Position numbers and translations under genes: made by a program
Part shown: one piece after another, positions 57,862 to 64,000 of the stretch
Position numbering within the stretch: position 1 is the stretch's first letter
Layout: the number at the start of each line of letters is the position of its first letter
DNA from: Sphingomonas taxi
GTDB taxonomy: Bacteria > Pseudomonadota > Alphaproteobacteria > Sphingomonadales > Sphingomonadaceae
Assembly (NCBI GenBank): GCA_003243195.1
Contig: QFQI01000001.1
Coordinates: 1-64,000 of the forward strand
Reading direction: 5' to 3'
DNA: 64,000 bases
The notes under the pieces: generated by a model
What the model saw: only the letters and a program-made list of their open reading frames with translations
Database searches by the model: none
What the model was told of the DNA's origin: nothing

Positions 57862-59520
57862 TCACATGTTCGGGTAATTCGGCCCGCCGCCGCCTTCGGG
57901 CACCACCCAGTTGATGTTCTGCGTCGGATCCTTGATGTCGCAGGTCTTGCAGTGGACGCAATTCTGCGCGTTGATGACGAACTTCGGGTCGCCGCTTTCC
58001 CCGCCGACGATCTCGTAGACGCCCGCCGGGCAATAACGCTGCGCCGGCTCGTCATACATCGGCAGGTCGTATTCGACCGGCACCGCCGGATCCTTCAGCG
58101 TCAGGTGGACCGGCTGGTCCTCCTCGTGATTGGTGTTGGACAGGAACACCGAGGACAGACGATCGAAGGTCAGCACGCCGTCCGCCTTGGGATAATCGAT
58201 GCGCCTGGCCATGTCCTTGCGCCACAGGGTTTCGTGGTCGGGATGGTGGTGCAGCGTGAACGGCATCTTCAGGCCGAGATATTCCGCCCACATCGTCACG
58301 CCGGCCAGCCCGGAGCCGAGCAGGTCGCCGAACTTCTTGACCAGCGGCACGACGTTGCGGACGATGCCCAGCTCCTTGCGCACCCAGCTACGCTCGAACG
58401 CTTCCGGATAGGCGGCCAGCTCGTCGCCGCCGCGCTGCGACAGGATCGCGTCGACCGCCGCCTCGGCGGCCATCATCCCGCTCTTCATCGCGGTATGCGT
58501 GCCCTTGATGCGCGGCACGTTGAGGAAGCCCGCGCTGTCGCCGATCAGCGCGCCGCCCGGGAACACCAGCTTCGGGATCGACTGCAACCCGCCGTCGCTG
58601 ATCGCGCGCGCGCCATAGCTGACGCGCTTGCCGCCCTTCAGCAGCGCCGCGACCTGCGGGTGCGTCTTCCACTTCTGCATCTCCTGGAACGGGGAGACGT
58701 ACGGATTGGAATAGTTCAGCCACGTCACGAAGCCGATCGACACCTGCCCGCCAGCCTGGTGGTAGATCCAGCCGCCGCCGTTGGCGCCATGCTCGCTGAG
58801 CGGCCACCCCTGCGTATGGATGACCTTGCCGGGTTCGTGGAGCGCGGGGTCGATGTCCCACAATTCCTTCACGCCCAGGCCGTAGACCTGCGGGTCGCAA
58901 TCGCGGCGCAGGTCGAAGATCCGCATCAGCTCCTTGGACAGATGCCCCCGGCATCCTTCGGAGAAGAAGGTGTATTTGGCGTGCAGCTCCAGCCCCGGCT
59001 GGTGGTCGGGCTTGAAGGTGCCGTCGCGCGCCACGCCCATGTCGCCGGTCGCGACGCCCTTCACGCTGCCGTCCTCGTTGAACAGGATCTCCGCCGCCGC
59101 GAAGCCGGGGAATATCTCGACGCCGAGCTCCTCGGCCTTGCCCGCCAGCCAGCGGCACAGGTTGCCGAGGCTGCCGGTATAGGTGCCCTTGTTGTGCAGG
59201 AACGGCGGGGTCCACAAGTGCGGCAGGTTCAGCTTGCCGTTCTTCGTCAGCACCCAGTGCAGGTTCTGCGTCACCGGCACCTCCGCCAGCGGGCACCCGT
59301 CGGTGCGCCAGTCGGGCAGCAGCTCGTCGAGCGACTGCGGGTCGATCACCGCGCCCGACAGGATGTGCGCGCCGACCTCCGATCCCTTTTCGAGCACGCA
59401 GACCGAAATCTCCGCCTCCCGCTCGGCGGCAAGCTGCTTCAGCCGGATCGCCGCGGCGAGCCCGGCGGGGCCCGCACCGACGATCACCACGTCATAGGGC
59501 ATGGATTCGCGGTTGCTCAC
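57862..59520 (-). CDS. electron transfer flavoprotein-ubiquinone oxidoreductase
   Basis: This membrane-associated enzyme passes electrons from acyl-CoA dehydrogenases, through ETF, to ubiquinone. It has 552 residues. The FAD loop is VIVGAGPAGLAAAIRLKQL, the ubiquinone and membrane-surface region contains GGWIYHQAGGQVSIGFV, and the C-terminal [4Fe-4S] ligands are in YCPAGVYE and QNCVHCKTCDIKDP. The GTG at 59520 has AGGAGA 8 bases upstream. It links directly to the beta-oxidation operon at the left of the window, and both carry a similar operator-like motif. Confidence 0.95.
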   Translation of the reverse strand: MSNRESMPYDVVIVGAGPAGLAAAIRLKQLAAEREAEISVCVLEKGSEVGAHILSGAVIDPQSLDELLPDWRTDGCPLAEVPVTQNLHWVLTKNGKLNLPHLWTPPFLHNKGTYTGSLGNLCRWLAGKAEELGVEIFPGFAAAEILFNEDGSVKGVATGDMGVARDGTFKPDHQPGLELHAKYTFFSEGCRGHLSKELMRIFDLRRDCDPQVYGLGVKELWDIDPALHEPGKVIHTQGWPLSEHGANGGGWIYHQAGGQVSIGFVTWLNYSNPYVSPFQEMQKWKTHPQVAALLKGGKRVSYGARAISDGGLQSIPKLVFPGGALIGDSAGFLNVPRIKGTHTAMKSGMMAAEAAVDAILSQRGGDELAAYPEAFERSWVRKELGIVRNVVPLVKKFGDLLGSGLAGVTMWAEYLGLKMPFTLHHHPDHETLWRKDMARRIDYPKADGVLTFDRLSSVFLSNTNHEEDQPVHLTLKDPAVPVEYDLPMYDEPAQRYCPAGVYEIVGGESGDPKFVINAQNCVHCKTCDIKDPTQNINWVVPEGGGGPNYPNM

Positions 59521-59599
59521 TTCATCTTCTCCTGCGCGCACGCCACGCCGGGCGCTCATCGTATCATGCCAACGTCTGGTCGGGCTGGCGGTGCCAGTA

Positions 59600-59619
59600 A
59601 GTTGACCTTCACGTCAACT
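59600..59619. promoter_or_regulatory. palindromic operator candidate between ETF-QO and a UDG-like gene
   Basis: AGTTGAC (59600-59606), CTTCAC, GTCAACT (59613-59619) form a perfect 7-bp inverted repeat. The core TTGACCTTCACGTCAA resembles the 16-bp MerR/LiuR-type operator and the site before the beta-oxidation operon (4273). Confidence 0.55.
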
Positions 59620-59630
59620 GCGCATCCTAT
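59602..59630 (+). promoter_or_regulatory. candidate promoter of the UDG-like gene, possibly leaderless
   Basis: TTGACC (59602-59607), 17 bases, TCCTAT (59625-59630). Transcription would begin near 59637-59638, which is the ATG of the UDG-like gene, so the mRNA could be leaderless. No Shine-Dalgarno sequence is visible, which agrees. Confidence 0.45.
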
Positions 59631-59637
59631 GGTGCGG

Positions 59638-60393
59638 ATGGGGGCGGACCAGAATCTTGACTGGAGTGCGGCGGCGGCGGCGAGCGTGCTGGACTGGTGG
59701 CACGACGCCGGCGTCGACGTGGTGGTCGGCGACGAAGGCTTCGCGTGGCTGGACAGCGCGGCGGCGCAGGTGCAGGCGCGCGCGGCGGCACGGGCCGCAC
59801 CCGCCGCGCACCCTGCGGCGATCGCCGCGCCCCTGCCCGCCGCCTTGCCCGACGATCGTGACGCCTTCGCGGCGTGGCGGATCGGCGCGGACGCGCCCGA
59901 GGCGCGCTGGGGCGGGGCGGCGATCGCGGCCAGCGGCCCGGCCGCGCCCGACTATCTGGTGTTCGTCGATTGTCCGGAGCGCGACGACAGCGACCTGCTG
60001 ATGGACGGCGAGGTGGGGCGGCTGTTCGACCGGATGCTGGCGGCGATCGGGCGTTCGCGCGCGGACACCGGCCTCGCCTCGGTCTGCGTGCGGCGTCCCA
60101 CCACCGGCCGCGTGCCGCGCGACCTGGAGGCGCGGCTGGGCGAGATCGCGCGCCACCATGTCGCGCTGGCCGCGCCGAAGCGGCTGCTGGTGATGGGCGA
60201 TGCGGCGAGCCGTGCGATCCTGGCGATGAGCGTCGCGGAGGCGCGTGGGCGTTTTCATGCACTTAACCATAAGGATGGCAGTGTCACGCATGTCGTGGCC
60301 AGCCACCATCCGCGTTTCCTGCTGGATCGGCCGGCGGCCAAGGCGGAGGCATGGCGGGATTTGTTGATGCTGACGGGGGAAGTGGTCCAGTGA
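59638..60393 (+). CDS. uracil-DNA glycosylase-like protein
   Basis: The 251-residue protein has the layout of family 4/5 uracil-DNA glycosylases in its second half: a strand LVFVDCPERDD followed by GEVGRLFDRMLAAIG, and the C-terminal VVASHHPRFLLDRPAAKAEAWRDLL, which matches the HPS-type motif region. The usual GEAPG motif and the Fe-S cysteines are absent, so it may be inactive or act on another substrate. The start may instead be ATG 59629. The GTGA overlap with the transglycosylase gene shows coupling. Confidence 0.6.
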   Translation: MGADQNLDWSAAAAASVLDWWHDAGVDVVVGDEGFAWLDSAAAQVQARAAARAAPAAHPAAIAAPLPAALPDDRDAFAAWRIGADAPEARWGGAAIAASGPAAPDYLVFVDCPERDDSDLLMDGEVGRLFDRMLAAIGRSRADTGLASVCVRRPTTGRVPRDLEARLGEIARHHVALAAPKRLLVMGDAASRAILAMSVAEARGRFHALNHKDGSVTHVVASHHPRFLLDRPAAKAEAWRDLLMLTGEVVQ

Positions 60394-62237
60394 TCGCGCG
60401 TTTCACGGCCGGGTTACTCATCGCCGCGGCGAGCGGGACCGGCGTCGCCGCTGCCGCCGCTCCGGCCGGTGGCGCGCCGCCGGTGGTGGCTCCACCCCCT
60501 CCCCCGTCCGTACCCGCTGCAACCGTCGCTCCTCTCGCCGCCGGCATTCCCGCGCAACTGACGCCCGAACAGCGCAGCGGCTATCGCGCGGTGTTCGCGG
60601 CCTTGCGCGACGCGCGGTGGAGCGATGCGCAGATCGGGCTGGACAGCATGGCGCCGGGACCGCTCCACGCCTATGCGCGCGCCGAACTCTACACCGCCAA
60701 GGGGTCGCCGCGCGCCGATGGCGAGGCGGTGGCGCGGCTGCTCGCCGAAGCTCCCGAACTGCCGCAGGGCGAGGCGCTGCTGCGTGTCGCGCAGGCGCGC
60801 GGCCTCACCGACCTGCCGGCGCTGCCCGTCCAGCAGCGTCTGGTGTGGCAGGACGGCGCACCGGTGCGCGCCCGCGCGAAGGCGACCGGCAGCGACCTGA
60901 TCGCCGCCGATCTCGCCGTGCGGATGCAGCCGTTCGTGAAGGCGGATATGGGTGCCGAGGCGCAGGCGCTGCTGGAGGCGACGCCGGGGCTGTCGCCGGA
61001 GGCGCAGACCGAATGGCAGGCGCGGATCGCGTGGATCTATTTCCTGCAAGGACTGGATGCGCCGGCGCGCCTGATGGGCGCGCGCGCCGGGGCGGGCACC
61101 GGCGACTGGGCGATCCACGGCCGCTGGACCGAGGCGCTGGCGGCATGGCGGCAGCATGATTGCGCCGCGATGCAGACCGGGTTCGAGAATGTCGCGGCGC
61201 GCAGCCCCGACACCGACCTGCGCGCCACCGCGCTGTTCTGGGCGGCGCGCAGCGACATGGCATGCGGCCGCCCCGACCGGGTCGAGGCGCGGCTGAAGAC
61301 CGCCGCGCAATATGGCGAGACCTTCTACGGGCTGCTTGCGCGGCAGGCGCTCGGACTGGGCATGCCCACGGTCCGGCCGCAGCGCGTGTCCGACGACTGG
61401 GTGCGGCTGGAACGCCGCCCCAACATCCGCGTCGCCGCCGCGCTGGCCGAGATCGGCGAGACCGAGCAGGCCGATCGCGTCGTGCGGCAACAGGCGCGGA
61501 TCGGCACGCCCGCCGAGTTCGCCAGCCTCGTGCGCTTCAGCGAGACGCTGGACCTGCCCGCCACCACCGTGTGGCTGGCGCACAACATGCCGCAGGGCGC
61601 GGTGGCCACCGCCGACACGCGCTATCCGATGCCGAACTGGACGCCCGACACCGGCTGGCGGATCGACAAGGCGCTGGTCTACGCGCACACGCTGCAGGAA
61701 TCGGGTTTCCGCAACAAGGTGCGCAGCCCGGCCGGTGCGTTCGGCCTGATGCAGATCATGCCCGCGGCGGCCACCGACTACATGCGCGAACGTGGTGTGT
61801 CGATCGACCAGGACGCGCTCGCCCGTCCCTCTACCAACATCGACATCGGCCAGCGCCATATCGAGAAGCTGCGCGACATGGGGTCGACCGGCGGGCTGCT
61901 GCCCAAGGTGATCGCCGCCTACAATGCCGGCCCCAAGCCGGTGGGCGAGTGGAACGCGCTGGTCCGCGACGGCGGCGATCCACTGCTGTATATCGAGAGC
62001 ATCCCCTATTGGGAGACGCGCGGCTATGTGGTGACGGTGCTGCGCAACTACTGGATGTACGAGGCGCAGGGCGGCAAGGCGAAAAGCCCGAGCCGCGGCG
62101 CGCTGGCGCAGGGCATGTGGCCGCGCTTCCCCGGGCTGCCGGGCGCGAGCGCGGTGCGGATCAACGCGCCGGCCACCACCACCGCGCTCGCGGTCAACGC
62201 CGCGGTCGGCGTGCAATCGCCGGTGCAGTCGAACTAG
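60390..62237 (+). CDS. soluble lytic murein transglycosylase (Slt70-like)
   Basis: This periplasmic enzyme cleaves peptidoglycan glycan strands with 1,6-anhydro product formation. It has 615 residues from GTG. A signal peptide and Pro/Ala linker (residues 1-60) are followed by a long alpha-superhelical region and then the goose-lysozyme-like domain. The catalytic Glu is in LQESGFRNKVRSPAGAFGLM, and AYNAGPKPVGEW and IPYWETRGYV are also present. It is coupled to the UDG-like gene. Confidence 0.93.
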   Translation: MIARFTAGLLIAAASGTGVAAAAAPAGGAPPVVAPPPPPSVPAATVAPLAAGIPAQLTPEQRSGYRAVFAALRDARWSDAQIGLDSMAPGPLHAYARAELYTAKGSPRADGEAVARLLAEAPELPQGEALLRVAQARGLTDLPALPVQQRLVWQDGAPVRARAKATGSDLIAADLAVRMQPFVKADMGAEAQALLEATPGLSPEAQTEWQARIAWIYFLQGLDAPARLMGARAGAGTGDWAIHGRWTEALAAWRQHDCAAMQTGFENVAARSPDTDLRATALFWAARSDMACGRPDRVEARLKTAAQYGETFYGLLARQALGLGMPTVRPQRVSDDWVRLERRPNIRVAAALAEIGETEQADRVVRQQARIGTPAEFASLVRFSETLDLPATTVWLAHNMPQGAVATADTRYPMPNWTPDTGWRIDKALVYAHTLQESGFRNKVRSPAGAFGLMQIMPAAATDYMRERGVSIDQDALARPSTNIDIGQRHIEKLRDMGSTGGLLPKVIAAYNAGPKPVGEWNALVRDGGDPLLYIESIPYWETRGYVVTVLRNYWMYEAQGGKAKSPSRGALAQGMWPRFPGLPGASAVRINAPATTTALAVNAAVGVQSPVQSN

Positions 62238-62244
62238 CGGCACC

Positions 62245-62280
62245 GCGCGGGCGGCATCCTGCACTGGGAAGCGCCCGCGC
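62245..62280 (+). terminator. hairpin after the transglycosylase gene
   Basis: GCGCGGGCG (62245-62253) pairs with CGCCCGCGC (62272-62280) over an 18-base loop just past the stop codon. No T-run. Confidence 0.45.
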
Positions 62281-62408
62281 CCCGCACATGACGCCGGCCG
62301 CGGGTTGCGCCGTCGCGACCGGCTGAAAGGCTGCCGGAAGGCGCGCCGGGCACCCCCTTCCCGATGCTCGCGCTGGACCGCCTGCCGGCGCCCCGCTATC
62401 GCGCCACC

Positions 62409-62936
62409 ATGCCGATCGACGACACCCGCATGTTCCTGCCCCTCCGCATCGCGGTGCTCACCGTGTCCGACACGCGCGGGCTGGCGGACGACCGTTCCGG
62501 CGACACGCTGGTCGCGCGACTGGCCGAGGCCGGGCATGTGCTGGCGGAGCGCATGATCCTGCCCGACGATGCCGATGCGATCGTCGCACAGCTCCACCGC
62601 TGGATCGACGACGCGGCGGTGGACTGCATCATCACCACCGGCGGCACCGGCGTGACCGGGCGCGACGTGACGCCCGACGCGGTGGAGCGCGTCGCGGAGA
62701 AGATGATCCCCGGCTTCGGCGAGCTGTTCCGCTGGCTCAGCTACCAGACGATCGGCACCTCGACCGTGCAGAGCCGCGCCTGCGCCTGCGTGACGCGCGG
62801 CACCTACATCTTCGCGCTGCCCGGCTCGACCGGCGCGGTGAAGGACGCGTGGGACGGCATCCTGCGCGACCAGCTCGACAGCCGCCACCGGCCCTGCAAC
62901 TTCGTCGAACTGATGCCGAGGTTGCTGGAGCGGTAG
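62409..62936 (+). CDS. moaB: molybdenum cofactor biosynthesis protein B
   Basis: This MogA/MoaB-type protein binds molybdopterin. It has 175 residues. AVLTVSDTRGLADDRSGDTL at the N-terminus, the loop TTGGTGVTGRDVTPDA and ALPGSTGAVKDAWDGIL are typical of MoaB. It lies away from moaC/moeA (21.5-23.2 kb). A start at the internal MFLPLRIAV (62430) is possible. Confidence 0.92.
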   Translation: MPIDDTRMFLPLRIAVLTVSDTRGLADDRSGDTLVARLAEAGHVLAERMILPDDADAIVAQLHRWIDDAAVDCIITTGGTGVTGRDVTPDAVERVAEKMIPGFGELFRWLSYQTIGTSTVQSRACACVTRGTYIFALPGSTGAVKDAWDGILRDQLDSRHRPCNFVELMPRLLER

Positions 62937-62942
62937 CATCCG

Positions 62943-63187
62943 ATGATCGCGGCAATGCTGGCATGGCTCCTGTCATCCGCGATCGTTCACCCCGGCAGCG
63001 GTTTGCCCGACGGCCGCGCGTGTTCGGACGGCGCATCGTGCGCCAGCGGCTCCTGCGGCTGGCCGCGCGGCCGGCGCTGGCGCAACGGCCGGGTCAGGGG
63101 CATCTGCTCGGCACCCCGCCCATCGGCGAAACCTGTGGTCGCGCCGTGGTGCGGCGCGGCCGGATCTTCCTGTTACCCTGCCGGTAG
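62943..63187 (+). pseudogene. small Cys-rich exported protein, apparent frameshift
   Basis: The ATG at 62943 opens a signal-peptide-like MIAAMLAWLLSSAIVHPGSG, followed by LPDGRACSDGASCASGSCGW and GRVRGICS. Near 63105-63118 the pattern moves to another frame, where PIGETCGRAVVRRGRIFLLP ends in PCR and a TAG at 63187. Read together they make one small protein with six or more regularly spaced cysteines. Read as one frame, the second half is lost. It is either a recent frameshift or a sequence error. Confidence 0.5.
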
Positions 63188-63534
63188 CCGCCGCCCGCCC
63201 GAAAGCCCAGAAACGCGCACCGTCCACCTCCCGGATCGTCAGTGTGTCGAGGTCGATCGACGACACGCAGCGCAGGTGGACCGCCGCGCCGCCGCGCCGT
63301 CGCCACGGACGGCGAGCGGCTGGCAACCACAGGTGCGGCAGAAGCGGTGCACGATCGCGTGGCGGTGAAAGCTGTCGTCCACCAGCGCCTCCGCGCCGAC
63401 GATCGACAGCGCGCCGTCGCCGACGAAGGCCGGCAGGAAGCCTTGCGACGGCAGTGCGAGCCGTTGCAGCTCATCGCCTCGGTCGGCACCTCGCCGGCGA
63501 CCGTGAAGGTCACCGCGCCGCAGCGACAGCTACC
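63177..63534 (-). pseudogene. GFA (glutathione-dependent formaldehyde-activating) family gene, broken by frameshifts
   Basis: Minus-strand translation gives the GFA start GSCRCGAVTFTVAGEVPTEA and SCNGSHCRRK, where the usual CxC is changed to CNG. The frame shifts near 63442, continues GFLPAFVGDGALSIVGAEAL and HRFCRTCGCQPLAV, and shifts again near 63290 to AAVHLRCVSSIDLDTLTIRE and DGARFWAFGR. No start codon fits: the only nearby ATG is followed by an in-frame TAG two codons later. The zinc-binding cysteines are mostly present. It is a decayed gene or contains base-call errors. The boundaries are approximate. Confidence 0.7.
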
Positions 63535-63556
63535 CTCCTAGCCCATCATCGTCTCT

Positions 63557-63571
63557 GTTCTTGTTTTGTTC
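63557..63571 (+). promoter_or_regulatory. SOS (LexA) box before the radical SAM gene
   Basis: GTTCTTGTTTTGTTC is an exact GTTC-N7-GTTC box, 23 bases before the ATG at 63595. It has the same form as the lexA and recA sites in this window. Confidence 0.85.
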
Positions 63572-63594
63572 GACACCCGTCCCTACAAGGCCGC

Positions 63595-64000
63595 ATGGCC
63601 GACGGCAAGAATCGCGCGGTACGCGGCGCCACCCTGAACATGGAGAGCGCGCGCTTCAACCTGCCACGGGTGGAGGCCGACGGCGACTGGCTCGACGCCT
63701 GCGAGACCGTCGACGGCGCCACCCCGACAGCGCGGACCAGCGTGACGATCGAGCATCCGCGCACGATCATCACCCGCAACCAGTCACCCGACGTGCCGTT
63801 CGATCGCTCGATCAACCCCTATCGCGGCTGCGAACATGGCTGCATCTACTGTTTCGCGCGGCCGAGCCATGCCTTCCACGACCTGTCGCCGGGGCTGGAC
63901 TTCGAGACGAAGCTGTTTGCCAAGCCCGACGCCGCGGCGCTGCTGCGTGCCGAACTGGCGAAGCCCGGCTACACCTGCGCGCCGATGGCGCTGGGCACGA
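63595..64000 (+). CDS. PA0069/Rv2578c family radical SAM protein (SplB-like), N-terminal part
   Basis: This Fe-S, S-adenosylmethionine radical enzyme is related to spore photoproduct lyase. The visible 135 codons contain RGATLNMESARFNLPR, then NPYRGCEHGCIYCFARPSHA with the Cx3Cx2C cluster motif (about residues 78-86), and FETKLFAKPDAAALLRAEL. It is cut by the window end; family members are about 350 residues. The SOS box immediately upstream indicates LexA control and supports a role in DNA damage, although the reaction of this family is unknown. Confidence 0.88.
   Translation, partial: MADGKNRAVRGATLNMESARFNLPRVEADGDWLDACETVDGATPTARTSVTIEHPRTIITRNQSPDVPFDRSINPYRGCEHGCIYCFARPSHAFHDLSPGLDFETKLFAKPDAAALLRAELAKPGYTCAPMALGT

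Noticed and set aside
1..64000. tRNA, rRNA, CRISPR array, prophage, insertion sequence or restriction system
   Set aside because: None seen: no T-loop-like GGTTCGAATCC motifs, no short regular spacer-repeat arrays, and no transposase, integrase or phage structural genes among the supported proteins.

Overview
The window is high-GC chromosomal DNA from an alphaproteobacterium, most likely a Sphingomonas or close sphingomonad. Support comes from the gene content and order (ppiD-trpE, trpG-trpD-trpC-moaC-moeA-lexA, comEC/gltX-gltA), a FadN-type fused beta-oxidation enzyme, a TonB receptor of the Caulobacter/Xanthomonas type, DUF2336 and TipN-like proteins, and SOS boxes of the alphaproteobacterial form GTTC-N7-GTTC. 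About 50 genes are supported. I saw no tRNA, rRNA, CRISPR array, insertion sequence or prophage. The first gene (fadL-like) and the last (a radical SAM protein) are cut by the window ends.

Layout. 1-4.3 kb: a beta-oxidation operon on the minus strand (thiolase, FadN-type enzyme, FadL-type porin). 4.4-7.4 kb: a TorF-type porin, a small secreted protein, a DUF2721 membrane protein and a metallo-hydrolase. 7.5-11.4 kb: a sulfotransferase-like gene divergent from a tightly overlapped TauD-like / DNA polymerase IV / shikimate dehydrogenase-like cluster. 11.4-29.4 kb: housekeeping genes trxB, a leucyl aminopeptidase, tpiA, ppiD, trpE, trpGDC, moaC, moeA, lexA, comEC, gltX and gltA. 29.5-40 kb: a histidine kinase with DUF2336 partner, a nucleotidyltransferase-like membrane protein, a long coiled-coil polar-type protein, a mannose-6-phosphate isomerase, bamD and recN. 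40-46 kb: a small glycan-use locus (GH43, TonB receptor, GH-A hydrolase, Gfo/Idh/MocA oxidoreductase). 46-51 kb: ion homeostasis (NhaA, K+ channel, OmpA lipoprotein, CPA1 antiporter). 51.2-52.5 kb: a gene-free stretch made mostly of diverged tandem repeats. 52.5-64 kb: GST, methyltransferase, recA, ispE, a TPR protein, ETF-QO, a uracil-DNA-glycosylase-like protein, a lytic transglycosylase, moaB, two frameshifted small genes and the start of a PA0069-family radical SAM gene.

Regulatory signals not visible in a gene list. (1) Perfect GTTC-N7-GTTC SOS boxes lie before lexA (three half-sites on an 11-bp period), recA and the terminal radical SAM gene, which places this spore-photoproduct-lyase-like protein in the SOS response. 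(2) A 16-bp palindrome-like motif, TTTACGTCAACGTCAC before the beta-oxidation operon and TTGACCTTCACGTCAA before ETF-QO, suggests that one MerR/LiuR-like regulator links both ends of acyl-CoA oxidation. (3) A palindromic element of up to about 160 bp occurs twice, each time between convergent genes. (4) nhaA has a GGAAC-N16-CGT promoter resembling the EcfG general stress sigma factor motif.

All assignments are by reading. No searches or folding programs were run. Start codons were chosen from ribosome binding sites, overlaps and family start positions, and are marked where doubtful.
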